In this document: piece by piece, positions 11,740 to 23,735 of the stretch
Position numbering within the stretch: the stretch's first letter is position 1
Layout: every line of letters starts with the position of its first letter
Source of the DNA: Vanilla planifolia
Taxonomy: Eukaryota > Streptophyta > Magnoliopsida > Asparagales > Orchidaceae
Assembly (NCBI GenBank): GCA_023846275.1
Contig: JAIUJO010000144.1
Location: 5,001-69,000 of the forward strand
DNA length: 64,000 nucleotides
Direction: 5' to 3'
Notes under the pieces: model-generated
Seen by the model: only the letters and a program-made list of their open reading frames with translations
Database searches by the model: none
Told to the model about the DNA's origin: nothing
Translations under genes and position numbers: made by a program

Positions 11740-14700
11740 ATAATTATACAAGCCTAGATCAAATCACACCAAGTACTAAGGAATTACAAAAGACTTAGCA
11801 AGTCCAACATGAAATTCTCGTTAATCTTATCATAAGCATAGTCTACATTTAACTTTAGCACCATCAAACTTTCTTTGGAAGTAGATAAGTGCATATAGGT
11901 AGCAATTTTCTATGCTAAGCATATACTATCAAATATAGCATAACCTAGTACAAAAGCAAGTTATTCCCTGTAATTAAATTAGAAAACATGATCTTCAATC
12001 TAGCAACTAAAACTTTTGTCACTATGTTATAAATCACATTACATATGCTGACGGACTTAAAATGTTTTGATTTAAAAACACCATAAACTTTAGAAAAGAG
12101 AATGTCCAATATGTCTTGTCATTATTTGGGAAAGAATCTATCCTTAAAGAATTCTGACCGATGTGATAATATTCACCAATGCGATATTTTAATAACCATG
12201 CACAAACTCAGCTGAGATGCCATGCACACCAACTGATTTATTCCTTTTTATGAGCATCACCAAATTTCTAATCTCTCCATCAACAATTTTAGCCACAAAT
12301 AAGGCTACTTTATGATCTTTATTCATAGAATTTCCTTTAGCCATTCTTTTCCAAGATACATATACACTATTAGTTAATTTTGGAAATGTTAACAAGTATT
12401 TTTGAAATTATGTTCTTTATTAGTATTATCTAATCAACATTTCCTAAACTTTGTAAGCAATGGCAGTGGACTAAGCCAATGCGAGAAAGATGAGTGATAA
12501 TAGTACTTAGGGAGGTTGACAAACCATCAATATTCTTGAAAGCTCTAACCAATCTTTCGTACGTGTGAGCATTCCCCTTCTTATTATTACACAAAGTAAA
12601 CAAATTCCTAACAAATCAAATTAATTCTGTTCCAACTCATGAATTAGATAAGAGAACTCATACTGAGCTTTCTCATTGTTATGTTTTTTCCACATTTTTT
12701 TACTCTTGCTATGCAAGGCATCGATCCAATAAAACAAGTAGCAATCCTTGAAGTTTGGCAAAATGTCTAATTTTATCCTAGGATGGTCTTCATTTAATAT
12801 ATTCTTTTTATGCGTGCACCATACAACATCACCAAATCTCATTACTATCTCATCTCAACCTAAATACCAACTACATGTTAATAGTAATCCATAATGTCAA
12901 GCATATCCCAATCCCATCATAATACTACAATTCCTCAGAAAACCTAGTCAAAGATTATACAAAGTATTTCTAGTTTATGCGCAAAACCTAATCAACTTGA
13001 CATTGATTAAAGGTCTCTGCATGAATTCTTAAAAAAGCAACTACAAATACTTTTCTCTCCCTCACTAAACATTGCAAGTACTCATGGTATTTTATTTCTT
13101 TAATCTCTCTTTTGTTCTATTCCATGAAAGATCTCAAGACAAAAATACATTGCCCCTAGCATAATGTATCCTTCCCTGCACATCTTATCCATGCCAATTT
13201 TTCATTTTTATAAGTACAAAAACTCAACTACTTAATGAAATTGATCAAAACAATTTTCCTTCCAAAACAATATTCTAGAAGTTTGCATTCACTAAAAGAC
13301 TAACAAAATTGAAGATGTGCACTTATGTAAAACAAAAATAGCTTATAGCCTATCCTACAAGTACAATGTTTAATTAGTGCATGAAAGCCCATTTGTTGCA
13401 GTAACCATCCATAGCCATAGCCCGAAACACCACTCTTATACCTACTTTATATTTAATTAATCTCTATAATGCATGTTAGAGTGACCAATCTTCTCTTTTT
13501 CTTTAATGAAACTATAGCTTTTGAATTGGTTATGTGCAACCACAGTTCTTATATATCCTAGCTTGCCTAATTCTTGTATCTTATTTTCAAGAATTCAAAA
13601 TCCAACCTAGAAACATAAGTTGAATTCCATTGACCCACCATTTTGTAGTAACTAAAAGAAAACTTTTCTTCCCACATTGCATAGTAATGTGTCCAAATGT
13701 AAGTAGTTGTTTAGATATATAGCCACTAAGTTACCCTTTGAAAACCTTATCTACATATATAAAATAAATTGTGCTAATTTCTCCCCTAGTTCTTACTACA
13801 ACATTGCATGCTATGCCCCACACCAATGTGAAGGTTAATCTCTAGCCTCCAAAGTTGTAGTCTTAAGTCATTGATAAATAGAAAACTAAATTGAAGCTCC
13901 CAACTATAAAAGTTGAGAAATAGAATCAAAAGGAACTTGATTTATGCACCTTGTAGCAAATACACTTATAAAGCGATATCTTCTCAGTAGCAACTTCATC
14001 ATTCTCTAACCAGTATCCTCACCACAAATCATCATCAATACCGTTTATATCAGTTGGAAAAATTCATAATGGCTTGCACGTAAAGCTACTTCTCCAAGAG
14101 TGTAGATTATTGTTTCCAATTTGCTCTAGTTATATTTGATTAATACATATAAACTCCTTTCATGATTAATCTTGTCCTCAGGAACAAGTAATCTAAGTTT
14201 CCTTGGGCATGTTGGAGTTTTTCATAAATCCATCGCAACATAAAATTTCTTACCCGACCAAAGAAAAATGCAGCCTCAAAAATTGCACTTTCTTCCTCAT
14301 GCTAATTAGAATTGAGCTCCTACTACTAACTAAGTAAAAATTTGCAAAGCTAATTTTATCCATAACCATTATGCAAACAATCATGTAGCACACCTCATCA
14401 TAGTTTTAGCCATGCTTGAGCCTCACTTGATCAACAACTTGTAAAATAAGTCCCAAGAATGTTCTTAAATGTAGCCAAATTCTGTGAACAATAGACACAC
14501 TATGGCCAACACCAATGCACTATAACAAAAGAACTCTTTATCCCTACCCACTCCAGCCATAATGCCCTTTAGCAACATTAAGGTAAATCATGAGTAATTC
14601 ATAATTTTTTTAAAGTGTTCCCAATAACAACAAAATTATATCCTCATCCTCTAAATTTCTTATAAATGTGAAGCCACTGCACATTGCTCTTGCCAATCCA

Positions 14701-16920
14701 ATCTTCATTTACCTTGTCCTTTATTGTTTCTTATTTTCCAAATTACCACGTGCTTCCTCCTCTCTTTAGTCATGCTTTTTATTTCTTAAAAAAATCATTT
14801 CAATGTTCTTTAGCCCTTCTTTTCAACTTTTAGCTTAACCACTACAATGGATGAACATGAAATGTGTGAGTGTTCCTCCTTCCTCTCTAACTCTGTAGCT
14901 AAGTGCGTTCATACTAGTAAGACTTTTCTCCATTTCCTTATTGCTTCGTGGACTAAAACTTTTATTGGTTACAGGATGGACATCTTCTTCACTTTTCTAC
15001 ATCGATATTGATTTATCCTTATGTGTTTGACCATTAGGGCCCTTTTTCTTAGTGTAGGACCTTCATCTTTGCATTTCTTGTATCATGTTCTAATATTTAT
15101 ATTTCTTTCTTACCTCATGCCTACCCATATAATTTGGTACTATTGTTCAATATTGTCATGATGTTTCCATTAGCCTTTTTTTTGTTTGACATCCATCTGA
15201 GGAACTAGACCTTGTTTCTTCACATCATGATCCACTTGACCTATCTATGTCAAAATAGCTTCCCTATTCTTAGCCTATTCTGGTTTTATATTTAAAGGAC
15301 AAGAGCTCTTACTTGTCATAATAGTGAGTATTACCTAATTTGACACACATATAGAAGCATGACCCACCTTGACATATATGTAGCATATTGTGGGTAATCC
15401 CTCATATTCAAACAATTAAATAGATCAACCCAAGGGTCCAATAATCTATATTCTCACTCCAAACAGTTTGGAAAGGCTTATTCTAACACACACCATAGCA
15501 AAGGATGTCCTTTACTAATTTGTCATCTAGCTATCAAGATATATAGAATCCTTTGCACCTTTGGCAATGCATAGTACTTTCTCTATGTTCCAATACACAA
15601 GTAAGAGTTCTAAAAAAATTTAGACCAGAGTAGACATAATGGCTTATGTACTAGGTTTATGTTTAACTATCTATATGTCAAACCTAATGCACAACTAATA
15701 ACATGCCTTGGTCCTCCCAACCACATAAAATCTCAATTTTTAATCAAATCAAATTACAAATAAAATTAGCTAACCATCAAGTCTAGGACTTGAAAGCCTC
15801 TCAAATGGACTACTCTAACCATGAAGTCTAGGACTTGAAAGCCTCTCAAATGGCCCCACCTACTCTATAATATTTTTGTTATCTGTTGAAAAGATAGATG
15901 GCCACTCACACTTTATCGATGATGCTGGACTTCTGGTAGTGAATACGTAGTTCATAAGCCCTATTCTTTTGATGCACTTCATCACTATTTATGAAAAAAG
16001 TATCCTAAGGTGCCAGCATCTTAATATCAAAATTAATTGGTTTCTCAAAGAAGTTAACAATGGGACCTCTCATCAGCAACCGATTACAACTGCCTTCCCT
16101 TCCATCAATAAGCACCTTGTTGAGGTGACTTTAATTTGGTCCTATAGCTCATGTTTACCTTTTCATAACTTCCTTACATTGTCACGGCGACATTTACACA
16201 AACAAAAACCACACGTTTAGACACATAAAGACTACAAATTACACCATTTGGATAGGGAGTCTATGCTTGTCATGCAATACAATTTTTAGTAACTACATCC
16301 AAATCCCTTTCACTATCGGGTGGATTTAGTTTTTCTTTTTCTTAAAATATTATGTGCAATGTTGCCACTTCATCCTTTTCTAAAGAATGCCCACCACGAC
16401 CATCTAATTGTGACAATTCCTTAGAATGAATTACTATGTTTCCTATACAATGCTAAAATTCACCTTTTATCAATAGACTCTAATCGTGAGGGCAATTTTA
16501 GAATCTAAGAAGATCTTGCTGGGTCTATTTAGCTTTGAGTTTTCTCTAGTGAAATGTAGACCATCAACATTTTTTCTTGTTAGTTGGACACTTACAAAAA
16601 ATTAATTTTTTTTTTCTTGACGAACTTTTATTTTTAGCTCTCAATAGGTTCATCACAGCTCAATGCTTATTTAAATGCTCAATAATTCCAATTTCATTAA
16701 TGATGTTGATGGAAGAAATCCAATGAATGGATACCAAACACAAGCCCTGAGCATACTATCATTGCGTGGCATGTCCAAACTCTGTTTGCTATTGCTTCTT
16801 TAGCTCTGACTTGCCAATGCCATTAATAAACCCACCATATGTCACCTTCTATTGATATGACTCTATCTATTACACATGCCTATCACATTCATATAACTCC
16901 ATCTATCACATCTATACAAC
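11740..16920 (-). mobile_element. LINE copy B, decayed, lacking its 3' half
   Basis: This is a second copy of the same family, on the - strand. Its 3' side starts abruptly inside reverse transcriptase near 11,740: LMVLKLN then YAYDKIN at about 11,880-11,820 is the first catalytic RT motif. Upstream come the linker (12,395-12,189, with NKDHKVALFVAKIVDGEIRN and GISAEFVHGY) and endonuclease remains (about 13,050-12,470). Then follow about 3.8 kb of 5' sequence aligning with copy A as far as about 15,050. The palm end, RNase H and 3' end are missing; copy A lies where they should be. Beyond about 15,100 toward 16,920 I see no protein I can name, only a poly-T run near 16,606 and short repeats. 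This part is assigned to copy B mainly by position, so its 5' limit is uncertain. Confidence 0.72.
15771..15853. repeat. 38-base direct duplication
   Basis: Two nearly identical units lie at 15,771-15,808 and 15,816-15,853, both containing 'agtctaggacttgaaagcct'. They differ at one base, much less than the surrounding LINE copies differ from each other. The duplication is therefore far younger than the LINE insertions. Confidence 0.9.
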
Positions 16921-16922
16921 TC

Positions 16923-16975
16923 TTCTAGGAGAAATCTTTTGGTTCCTTGATAATGAAATGGTTGAATCCTACATC
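16923..16975 (+). pseudogene. 18S rRNA fragment at the 3' end of LINE C
   Basis: About 50 bases match the 18S stretch that ends the left 18S segment. 'gagaaatc', 'ttttggttcc' and 'aaatggttgaatcctac' line up with the 18S blocks around 'gagaaatcaaag', 'ttttgggttcc' and 'gtatggtcgcaagg', and with the window's own copy at 6,028-6,085. No 18S homology is evident before about 16,910. The fragment may be a target-site duplication between two LINEs inserted at the same site, or a remnant of another rDNA copy. Confidence 0.6.
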
Positions 16976-17259
16976 ATACTCTCCTCAAAGAGCCTAATAC
17001 ATAAAATTACTAAAAATATAATACTAAACTAATAAGAGAAGGGGAATTCCCTAATCCCAAACAAAATCATATGAAAAAGCATGATGCACCACCCAATTAG
17101 CTACATAGTTGTAGTAATTCTTTAAGTGGGATATTTTGAAAGATTGCAAACTTTACACATAAGTAACAACATTATGATGGGTACTTCTAAGTGCTGTAAA
17201 AAAGCAACTAGTTCACTTCAATAATAGCTATTATTAAGTTTGATTTTACCTCCACTATG

Positions 17260-19340
17260 TAGATATTAAAAAGTAAATTCCAAGGAGCTTCATTGCCTCA
17301 ATAACAGTAGTGGCCTCCATGGTGAAACTTTAACCTAAAATCCAAGTTCTACCAGTAATAATGGCGTACCCATGGCATTCTAAATAACAATATTGGTTCA
17401 AAATTTAAATTATCTTACACCACTATGCCACAATTGAGCTTAACCCAACCCATTAGAGCAATCTAATAAGAGGTAAAAAATAGCCCCAAAAGGCCACCAA
17501 ACTATCACAAGACAAGTTTCGATAAATGGAACAAACAGTACTAGCAAATTGAATAATTTGTTGGAGTGTAGTGAAGTTGGGCGCCTGGGCACCTTGTCTC
17601 TGTGTAGTTATGTAGTTCTATTAATATAGGGGTGATATAATGCTAAAGTAGCAAATGTAATTTTGGAAGGTATAGTAGTGTCTGATATATTTACTAAGAT
17701 CAAGTTAAGAGGATTATTTAAAGATTTAAAATCCTTATTATTACTCTATCGAGCATGGGGTTATCATTAGCGTAGTTTGTGAATCAAAATTCCTTCATTG
17801 TATGGTATTGTTACAAGATATGTTGCACATCTTCTATCACATTATAGCCCCATGGATAGAGCAACAACATGTCAATCCATCATTTACATTACCAAGAGTG
17901 ATTAGGAAGCGTATTGAAGACTAATCTCCATATGAAGACACTATCCTGAGGTTGTAAGGGTCGTTTTTGAATGCACATAGCCTTCTCACCTATTACATTT
18001 TTGCTTATATACTTGCTACTATAATTGAATTTTGATTCCAACACATTGACCTCACTTTGTTTGAAGTACAACACATCTCTTTCATTTGGTATGGTCCAAA
18101 GGGAATGCATATTTTAAAATACCAAAGAAGGAAAGAATAAATTTTGTAACTTATCATGGTCCCACACATTGTGTTCCTTCACTAGCTTTACAACATGCGT
18201 TAGATTATCCAATTCCATTTTGTTGAAATAGGAAGGATGCCAAGCTTGTAATTGATAAAAAAGAATGCATGAAACCATAAGACATCTTTCCAAACCATAG
18301 CCTATTTATAATGCATTATAACTAATACTACCTGCCATGTTGGCAAACTACAGACTCCAAGTCCTCCACATTCACTAGGAAGAGTTATCAATTCCTTGTA
18401 CACATAATGTAGTGTGCTTCTAACATTTGAATTGCATCACAAATATCAACACATCAATTTCTCTTAACTTAGCAATAGTGTTGCTTTGAATTAAGCAGTG
18501 GGACAAGTAAAATGTATGAATTGTAGCTAACACTATTTTGATCATGACAATAATAGCCCTAACAAATATTATGACATAATAATCTATCTTGACACAGACT
18601 TTTTGACTCAATTAATAATCAATTTGGAGTTTTTTCCTGAAGATTTAGTTGTTATAATAGGTACCCTTAGAAATTTCAATTAATTAGCTTGACTCATATT
18701 CAAGCTTCCTACTATCATCTTCTTTCACTTTCATTCCATACCTTTCATAAATATTACTTTAGATTTTTTATGATTTACACATAATAAGAGTGTTTGTTAT
18801 ACTACTTCATAATGTCCTGAATCGTCCTCACAATAGCAAAAGTTGTTGGTGCACACATTACCATATAGAAGGAATGTAATCATTAAGGAGGAATGGTTAA
18901 TTTTAATCCCAATTGGGGCTCCTTTCTTCACTTTGTTTTGAACAAGCCAAGAGACACATCATATATAATGGTAAAAAGATTTAACGAAAGTGGACAACCC
19001 TATCTAAGATTCCAAGATGCTTCAATCCACTATTGGTGGATACAATTTAATATAATCCTAAATCTTAGTGTCAGCCTCAATCTAATTACAACACAGATTC
19101 AAGAACCACAAATCCTTTAGCATATCGAGCACAAATTTCTAGTTGATGTTATCATAAGCCTTGTCCATGTCTAACTTTAATGCCACAAGACCTTCTTTGG
19201 TAGAAGATAAGTTCATTTAGGAAACCATTTCCTATGCAAAAAAATATATTATTAGGTATAGCACAACTAAGTACAAAAGATATTATTTCCCTAGCTATAC
19301 TATTAAGAGGCACTATCTTTAATTTAATCACCAAAAAATT
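17260..19340 (-). pseudogene. LINE C ORF2 relic (reverse transcriptase to RNase H)
   Basis: This is the best preserved reverse transcriptase in the left cluster. Reading down the - strand, SFVLSCAIPNNIF near 19,280-19,240 matches the 'SAFVPGRSISDNIL' RT block. LVALKLDMDKAYDN at about 19,190-19,149 is catalytic motif A, with the aspartate kept. ECGGLGVCSLPTWQ at about 18,373-18,332 is the conserved block before the zinc domain. DSVFIWRLVFNTLP at about 17,940-17,900 is the start of the zinc-binding RT-associated domain. GWVKLNCGIVV near 17,450 and TMEATTVIEAMKLLGI near 17,320-17,280 fit the RNase H domain found in some plant L1 elements. Several frameshifts separate these blocks. Confidence 0.85.
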
Positions 19341-19740
19341 TGGTCATAGCTTTGTAGATCAAATAACAAAGACTAATGGGTCATAACAGTTTAAGTTTAG
19401 AAGAACTTTAAACCTCAGAAATAAGAATGAATTTTTAGATAGGTACGTTCACATCAACCATTAATGTTCTAATTACAATGCATAAAGTAAGCAAAGATGC
19501 CATCCAGACTAGGGGCTTTATTTCTTTCGATAAATAATAAAGCAATTTTTTATCTCATTAAAATTTATTTGAGCTATAAGAGCTACCACTTTCTTACTAT
19601 TGATAGTTCACAAAGGCTAGAAAGGTTGGGGATGGTCTTATTAGCATCAAGCTACACCACTTATTACTATGAAACAACATGAGAATGCCTTTAATCTATA
19701 TTAAGAAAGCTACTACTTCTTTACTATCATTTTGAAGATG

Positions 19741-19747
<7 letters not shown>

Positions 19748-19791
<44 letters not shown>
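19748..19791. repeat. (TA)n microsatellite
   Basis: This is a perfect TA run of about 44 bases inside LINE C, at the point where the endonuclease region appears to be missing. Confidence 0.95.
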
Positions 19792-19792
<1 letters not shown>

Positions 19793-21953
19793 CTATGTAC
19801 ATAGAAGTAGTTGATTTTTATAAATAATGAATGCTCACTACTCATTGATAAGTTTATTAAAGTTTGGAAGGAGTTGTTCTAATTCCAACCCAAAATCTGA
19901 TCTGCCTCACACTTATTAAAGTTCTCCACCTAAGTTTCCAACAAAAAAACAATGAAGGTCTTATTTTCCCTTATCAAATGTTGTAAGTAGCTATAGGAGT
20001 TTCCAACTTTAATTCTTTGAATATTCTACACTACTACTACAACCATATTTTAGCTACAAAAACATGTCCCTGGGTGAACCACATACCACTACAGCAATCC
20101 TCACCATGGCAAATATGCATTTTAGGAGCACCACACATCCATAGCAACGCAAGAGACTAAAACACTTTATGTCATTCGTTGCACTATTTGATATTAGCTT
20201 GCTTTGCCAACCAAAGTTTCCAAAGTTAATGGTCCATAAATCACCTACCTAGTCAAAATTGTAGCCAAAGAAAGAATAATGTATCTCTTACCAACTTTTT
20301 GAAATTGGGTAATGATTCTAGCTCCCATTAAAGTCACCCTCCTTTATTTTGAAAATATAGTCAAACTTCTAGGCTAATGAAGAGGATTTTACCCTTATAA
20401 GTATTCTAACAGAATTCTTCCACATCCATCCAATAAAGGTGTTCCTAAAAACTAGCACACCAGTTCTCCCATTTAGCACATGAAGTACTGAAACAATATA
20501 CACAAGCTCCTTAGATGCATTATAAATCTTCTAATGGCTAATTCTCTATAGCTCCATAGATGTGGTAAAGCTATTGACATACCTAAATTGAATGTATCAT
20601 TTTGCATAAAAGCATTCAAATAAGCTAGTTGATCAGTCTTCAGTAATTCGATGAACACATTTTTAAATCCTCTACTACTTGTATTATCTCTAGGAATCTT
20701 GCATAGAATACATCTCCAAGAATTTTGCATCCTCTCTATTGCCATTTTCAATCCATTCTCTACTATAAACACTATAGATGTTTACATGCTTGTCAATTGC
20801 AATATCAAAATAAAATAAAATGTTACTTCTCCCCACCTCAAAGATGTAGGCATGCTCAAGCCAAGCTTAAATCTTATCTATTAAGATCAACATCATATAG
20901 GTAATTGAATACCACTAAATTCTATAACAAGCAAAGTTCACATGATCAACTACTGTATAGCAATATAAATACCTTCTCTGCCCTTATCGACCAAGTCAAG
21001 ATACCCTAAATTCATGACAAGGTAGAGCAATGAGAAATAATAGAAATAAGTTTCAAGTGACCCCAGTAACAACATAACCATCCAAATTTCCTAAAAAATT
21101 CTAGGATATAATAAGACACTACTCCATACTCTATCAATTTATTATTCTAGAATACAACCATTATGTTTTTTCTAATTTTGAAAGTTGCTCAAGAGAATCC
21201 CCTTCAATTATTTGTTTCTAGTTTTGAATGGACTAAGATTACAAGAGAATTTTATCAACTTTTTTGAAATTTGCAACACAATGTATGAAGAGACACAAAA
21301 GCCTACAACCTATAATGGTTCTTCGAACAGCATAGAATCTGTATTCATTGTTGGCTCAAACTACAAACAAGAACAAAAAAAAAATCTAGAATAAAAAACG
21401 TTCTGAAATGACCATACTATGATGGAGTATTCTAGTAATCTATCGAAACTATGAATGACCTCCACACATTGTACCATCATGACAATTCTAGTGATAATGA
21501 ACTTGTAGATCACAAGCCTCATTTGAAAGGTATATTTCATCATTAATTATGAAAGAGCTATCTCCCAGTCCTAGCATCTCCACGTTTAAATTTCCTGGTC
21601 TATCTTTGTAATTATCAAACAGACCTTCTATGGAATTGTTATTGCATTATTCATTCTCCTTCTTAAAACAGCCTCCTTCAAGGTCACCATAATTGGCTAT
21701 TTGCTATATGATTTGCATTCAAAGAATTCTCCTTCATCGTCATTTTGATATTCTAATAAACACTTTGCATGCACCTACATAAATTATTTAATTCAGTTCC
21801 ATTAGGACATGCAACATTATTCTTTGAGGTAGTGATAATTTCATAAAGCCATTAAACTTCTATTTACCATCTATTAGTTTATTTCTTTCACATCCTTCCC
21901 AGTACATTTTTACCATTACCTATTTCGTAGTTAATGCTACCTGCATCCCTAAA

Positions 21954-22227
21954 GTTCATCATCATCATCCGAAAAAAAAATTATCATCACAAGAGGCATC
22001 ATGAACTACGATGCTTTTATTTGTTTCACAGCAATGTTCCTTCCACTTCCCAAAGCTACATGATTTATTGATAGAGCTTGGAAACCATGAAAAATCACAA
22101 AATCTTGAATTGTGATAACATTATTTTTGAATTTGTTCTATACATCTTCATTGGCCATCCTTGTTTAGGATTGTTGCTTGGAGATACCCTCATTTTTTTC
22201 AATCTTTTGAGATTTTGTGCCCATCAT
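21954..22227 (-). pseudogene. Candidate LINE C ORF1 N-terminal relic
   Basis: From a start codon at 22,227 on the - strand one frame runs about 90 codons with only three stops. It begins MMGTKSQKIEKNEG and later reads VITIQDFVIFHGFQAL, then an acidic run of aspartates. Its place at the 5' end of the element, upstream of ORF2 and close to the 18S junction, is where ORF1 (the RNA-binding nucleoprotein) should start. I do not recognise a specific domain such as an RRM or zinc knuckle, so the call rests on position and frame openness. Confidence 0.45.
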
Positions 22228-22369
22228 TGATCACTACCAAACAAAAAGTATTAAGAGGGATGTGGATTTTAGATCTATTTAGGATTTCTCTAGAAATAAT
22301 GAAGCATCATGGCATGCACACATGCCTACTAGTGAGATGACAACTCCAACCAAAGAAAGAATTTTTTTT

Positions 22370-23042
22370 ATGCTTAAAGGAATTGATAGAAGAGCACCAC
22401 TAGGAGTGCAGCCTATAGCTTAATTTAGCTCAACACAAGAACGCTTACCAGTGCAGACATAAGAAGGATTAATAGATTAAGTTCACCTTCTCGATTATAT
22501 GTTCGGTGATGCATGGCTATTGTTAGTTGGTTGAGTGATTTGTCTGGTTAATTACATTAATGAACTCAACATTAGCTTACTAACTAGTTATGTTGGTGCA
22601 AGCTTTGTGGCCAATTTTTTAAACTAACTATGGCCACTTAGGCCATAGACGTTTGAGGCAATAACAAGTGAGTGATGTGTCTAGATATTCGTGGCTATAG
22701 GTACACTATACTGATGTATTTAACGACTTGAATGCATTGTTTAAAAGATTTGGGCAATCTTATGAATCTTTCAATGTGATGGGGATATATCATTGCAAAC
22801 GTCATCCCTTAAAGAGGAATTCCTTAAAAGTGTAATTCATCAACTTACATTGACAATGTGCAACCCTTTATACACATAACTGATCACTTTGATCAATTAA
22901 ATGGTCTAGTGAAGTGTTTGAGTTGCTATGATATGACAGGTCTATCATATGCAACTCAATGAGAAGTCCATGGAACCTTTTCCTTTTAGAAAGAAGAAGT
23001 CACAACAAAGTTCTCATATGTGAACTTACGAAAGGATCATGA
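22370..23042 (+). pseudogene. 18S rRNA pseudogene, 3' part
   Basis: The gene resumes with 'cttaaaggaattgatagaag' and continues with 'gagtgcagcctatagcttaa', 'gatttgtctggttaatta', 'gtttgaggcaataacaagt', 'actgatgtatttaac', 'gtgatggggatatatcattg', 'gaggaattcctta' and 'aatggtctagtgaagtgttt'. It ends with the conserved 3' terminus ('gaacttacgaaaggatcat'). Only some 15-30 bases of 18S are unaccounted for between 6,088 and 22,370, so the two parts were once one gene interrupted by LINE DNA. Changes are mostly G/C to A/T. Confidence 0.95.
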
Positions 23043-23271
23043 TTGAGAGGAATGAATGATAAAGTGATATATTCAATGTACGGGGAAGTGAAGGATGTTT
23101 GATGTCTCATTCTTCTATTGTGTGTATATTCACCACCATGTGTTTCTAGAAGCATTGGGAGATTAATGACAACCAATGGGCATGGTCATGCGCCAAGGGA
23201 GAGCAAATGTTATGCTAGCAATGAGTTTGTTTTGTGTCACCAAGTCTATTGTGGTTTTGTAATCAATCATC
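23043..23271 (+). other. ITS1 relic
   Basis: This is the spacer between the 18S 3' end and 5.8S, about 229 bases long. It keeps a good match to the plant ITS1 core motif GGCRY-N(4-7)-GYGYCAAGGAA: 'ggcatggtcatgcgccaagg' near 23,179. The length is typical of flowering plants; gymnosperm ITS1 is usually much longer. The ORF at 23,118-23,333 overlapping it is chance. Confidence 0.85.
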
Positions 23272-23431
23272 AAATGATTCTTGATGAAGGATATCTTTTA
23301 TTTTTCATTGATGAAGAACATAATGAAATGTGATACATGTTGTGAATTTTAGAATCCCATGAACCAGACATTTTTTGAATGAAAATTATTGCCAAGGATT
23401 AAGCCAATGTCATGTCTACATGGGTATAATG
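23272..23431 (+). pseudogene. 5.8S rRNA pseudogene
   Basis: About 160 bases, the usual 5.8S length. The conserved blocks are all present though mutated: 'aaggatatctttta' for the start region, 'cattgatgaagaacataatg' (the canonical 'gatgaagaacgtagcg'), 'aaatgtgatacatgttgtga', 'agaatcccatgaacca' and a 3' end 'catgtctacatgggtat'. The helix-forming bases have changed on one side only in several places, so it is not under selection. Confidence 0.92.
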
Positions 23432-23735
23432 CTACTTGTCACTCCTTGTAGAAGAGCACTGAGCTTGTGGGCACACCTTGGAGGCTTGTCTATGTGCAAG
23501 GTTGAAATGCACAACATTGTTAGTAGTTGAAGTTGGATATGCAACATGGCATTTATAGCTCCTTTTTCTCTTTACAAATTTTCACAGCCCAATAAGACTC
23601 AATCCTATGTTACAATAGATTCATCCCAAAAGATTCCTCATAGGTTTCAAAGTTTTTTCTCACTTGCTTGCAATCATTATTAAAATGCTACTTATAATGG
23701 TAGCAGAAAGTGTCAACTGTTTTACCATATTAATT
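23432..23735 (+). other. ITS2 relic and junction
   Basis: By position this begins as ITS2, but its sequence is too decayed to show the usual four helices. The 25S gene should start within roughly 220-260 bases after 5.8S. I find none of its 5' blocks (such as the 'aagcatatcaataagcgga' motif). The sequence passes instead into spacer subrepeats. Confidence 0.55.

Larger units (their letters stand above)
16976..22340 (-). mobile_element. LINE copy C, decayed, near full length
   Basis: This - strand element of about 5.4 kb is usual in length for a plant L1. The 3' tail begins with 'catcatactct' next to the 18S fragment and matches the tail of copy A ('catcatactccc'). RNase H remains lie at about 17,260-17,470, a zinc-ribbon domain at 17,889-18,110, reverse transcriptase at about 18,540-19,340, a short endonuclease remnant near 19,860-19,960 and an ORF1-like start at 22,227. 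The endonuclease C-terminal part seems to be deleted around the TA microsatellite at 19,748. The 5' end lies within about 30-140 bases of the resumed 18S gene. Stops and indels throughout make it inactive. Confidence 0.83.

Noticed and set aside
6089..22369. LINE cluster as an intron of the 18S gene
   Set aside because: The segment has reverse transcriptase and endonuclease relics on the opposite strand and no group I intron features.
22290..22370. A second target-site copy at the 5' end of LINE C
   Set aside because: Short stretches such as 'ccaaagaaagaa' can be forced onto 18S, but the match is no better than expected in AT-rich DNA.
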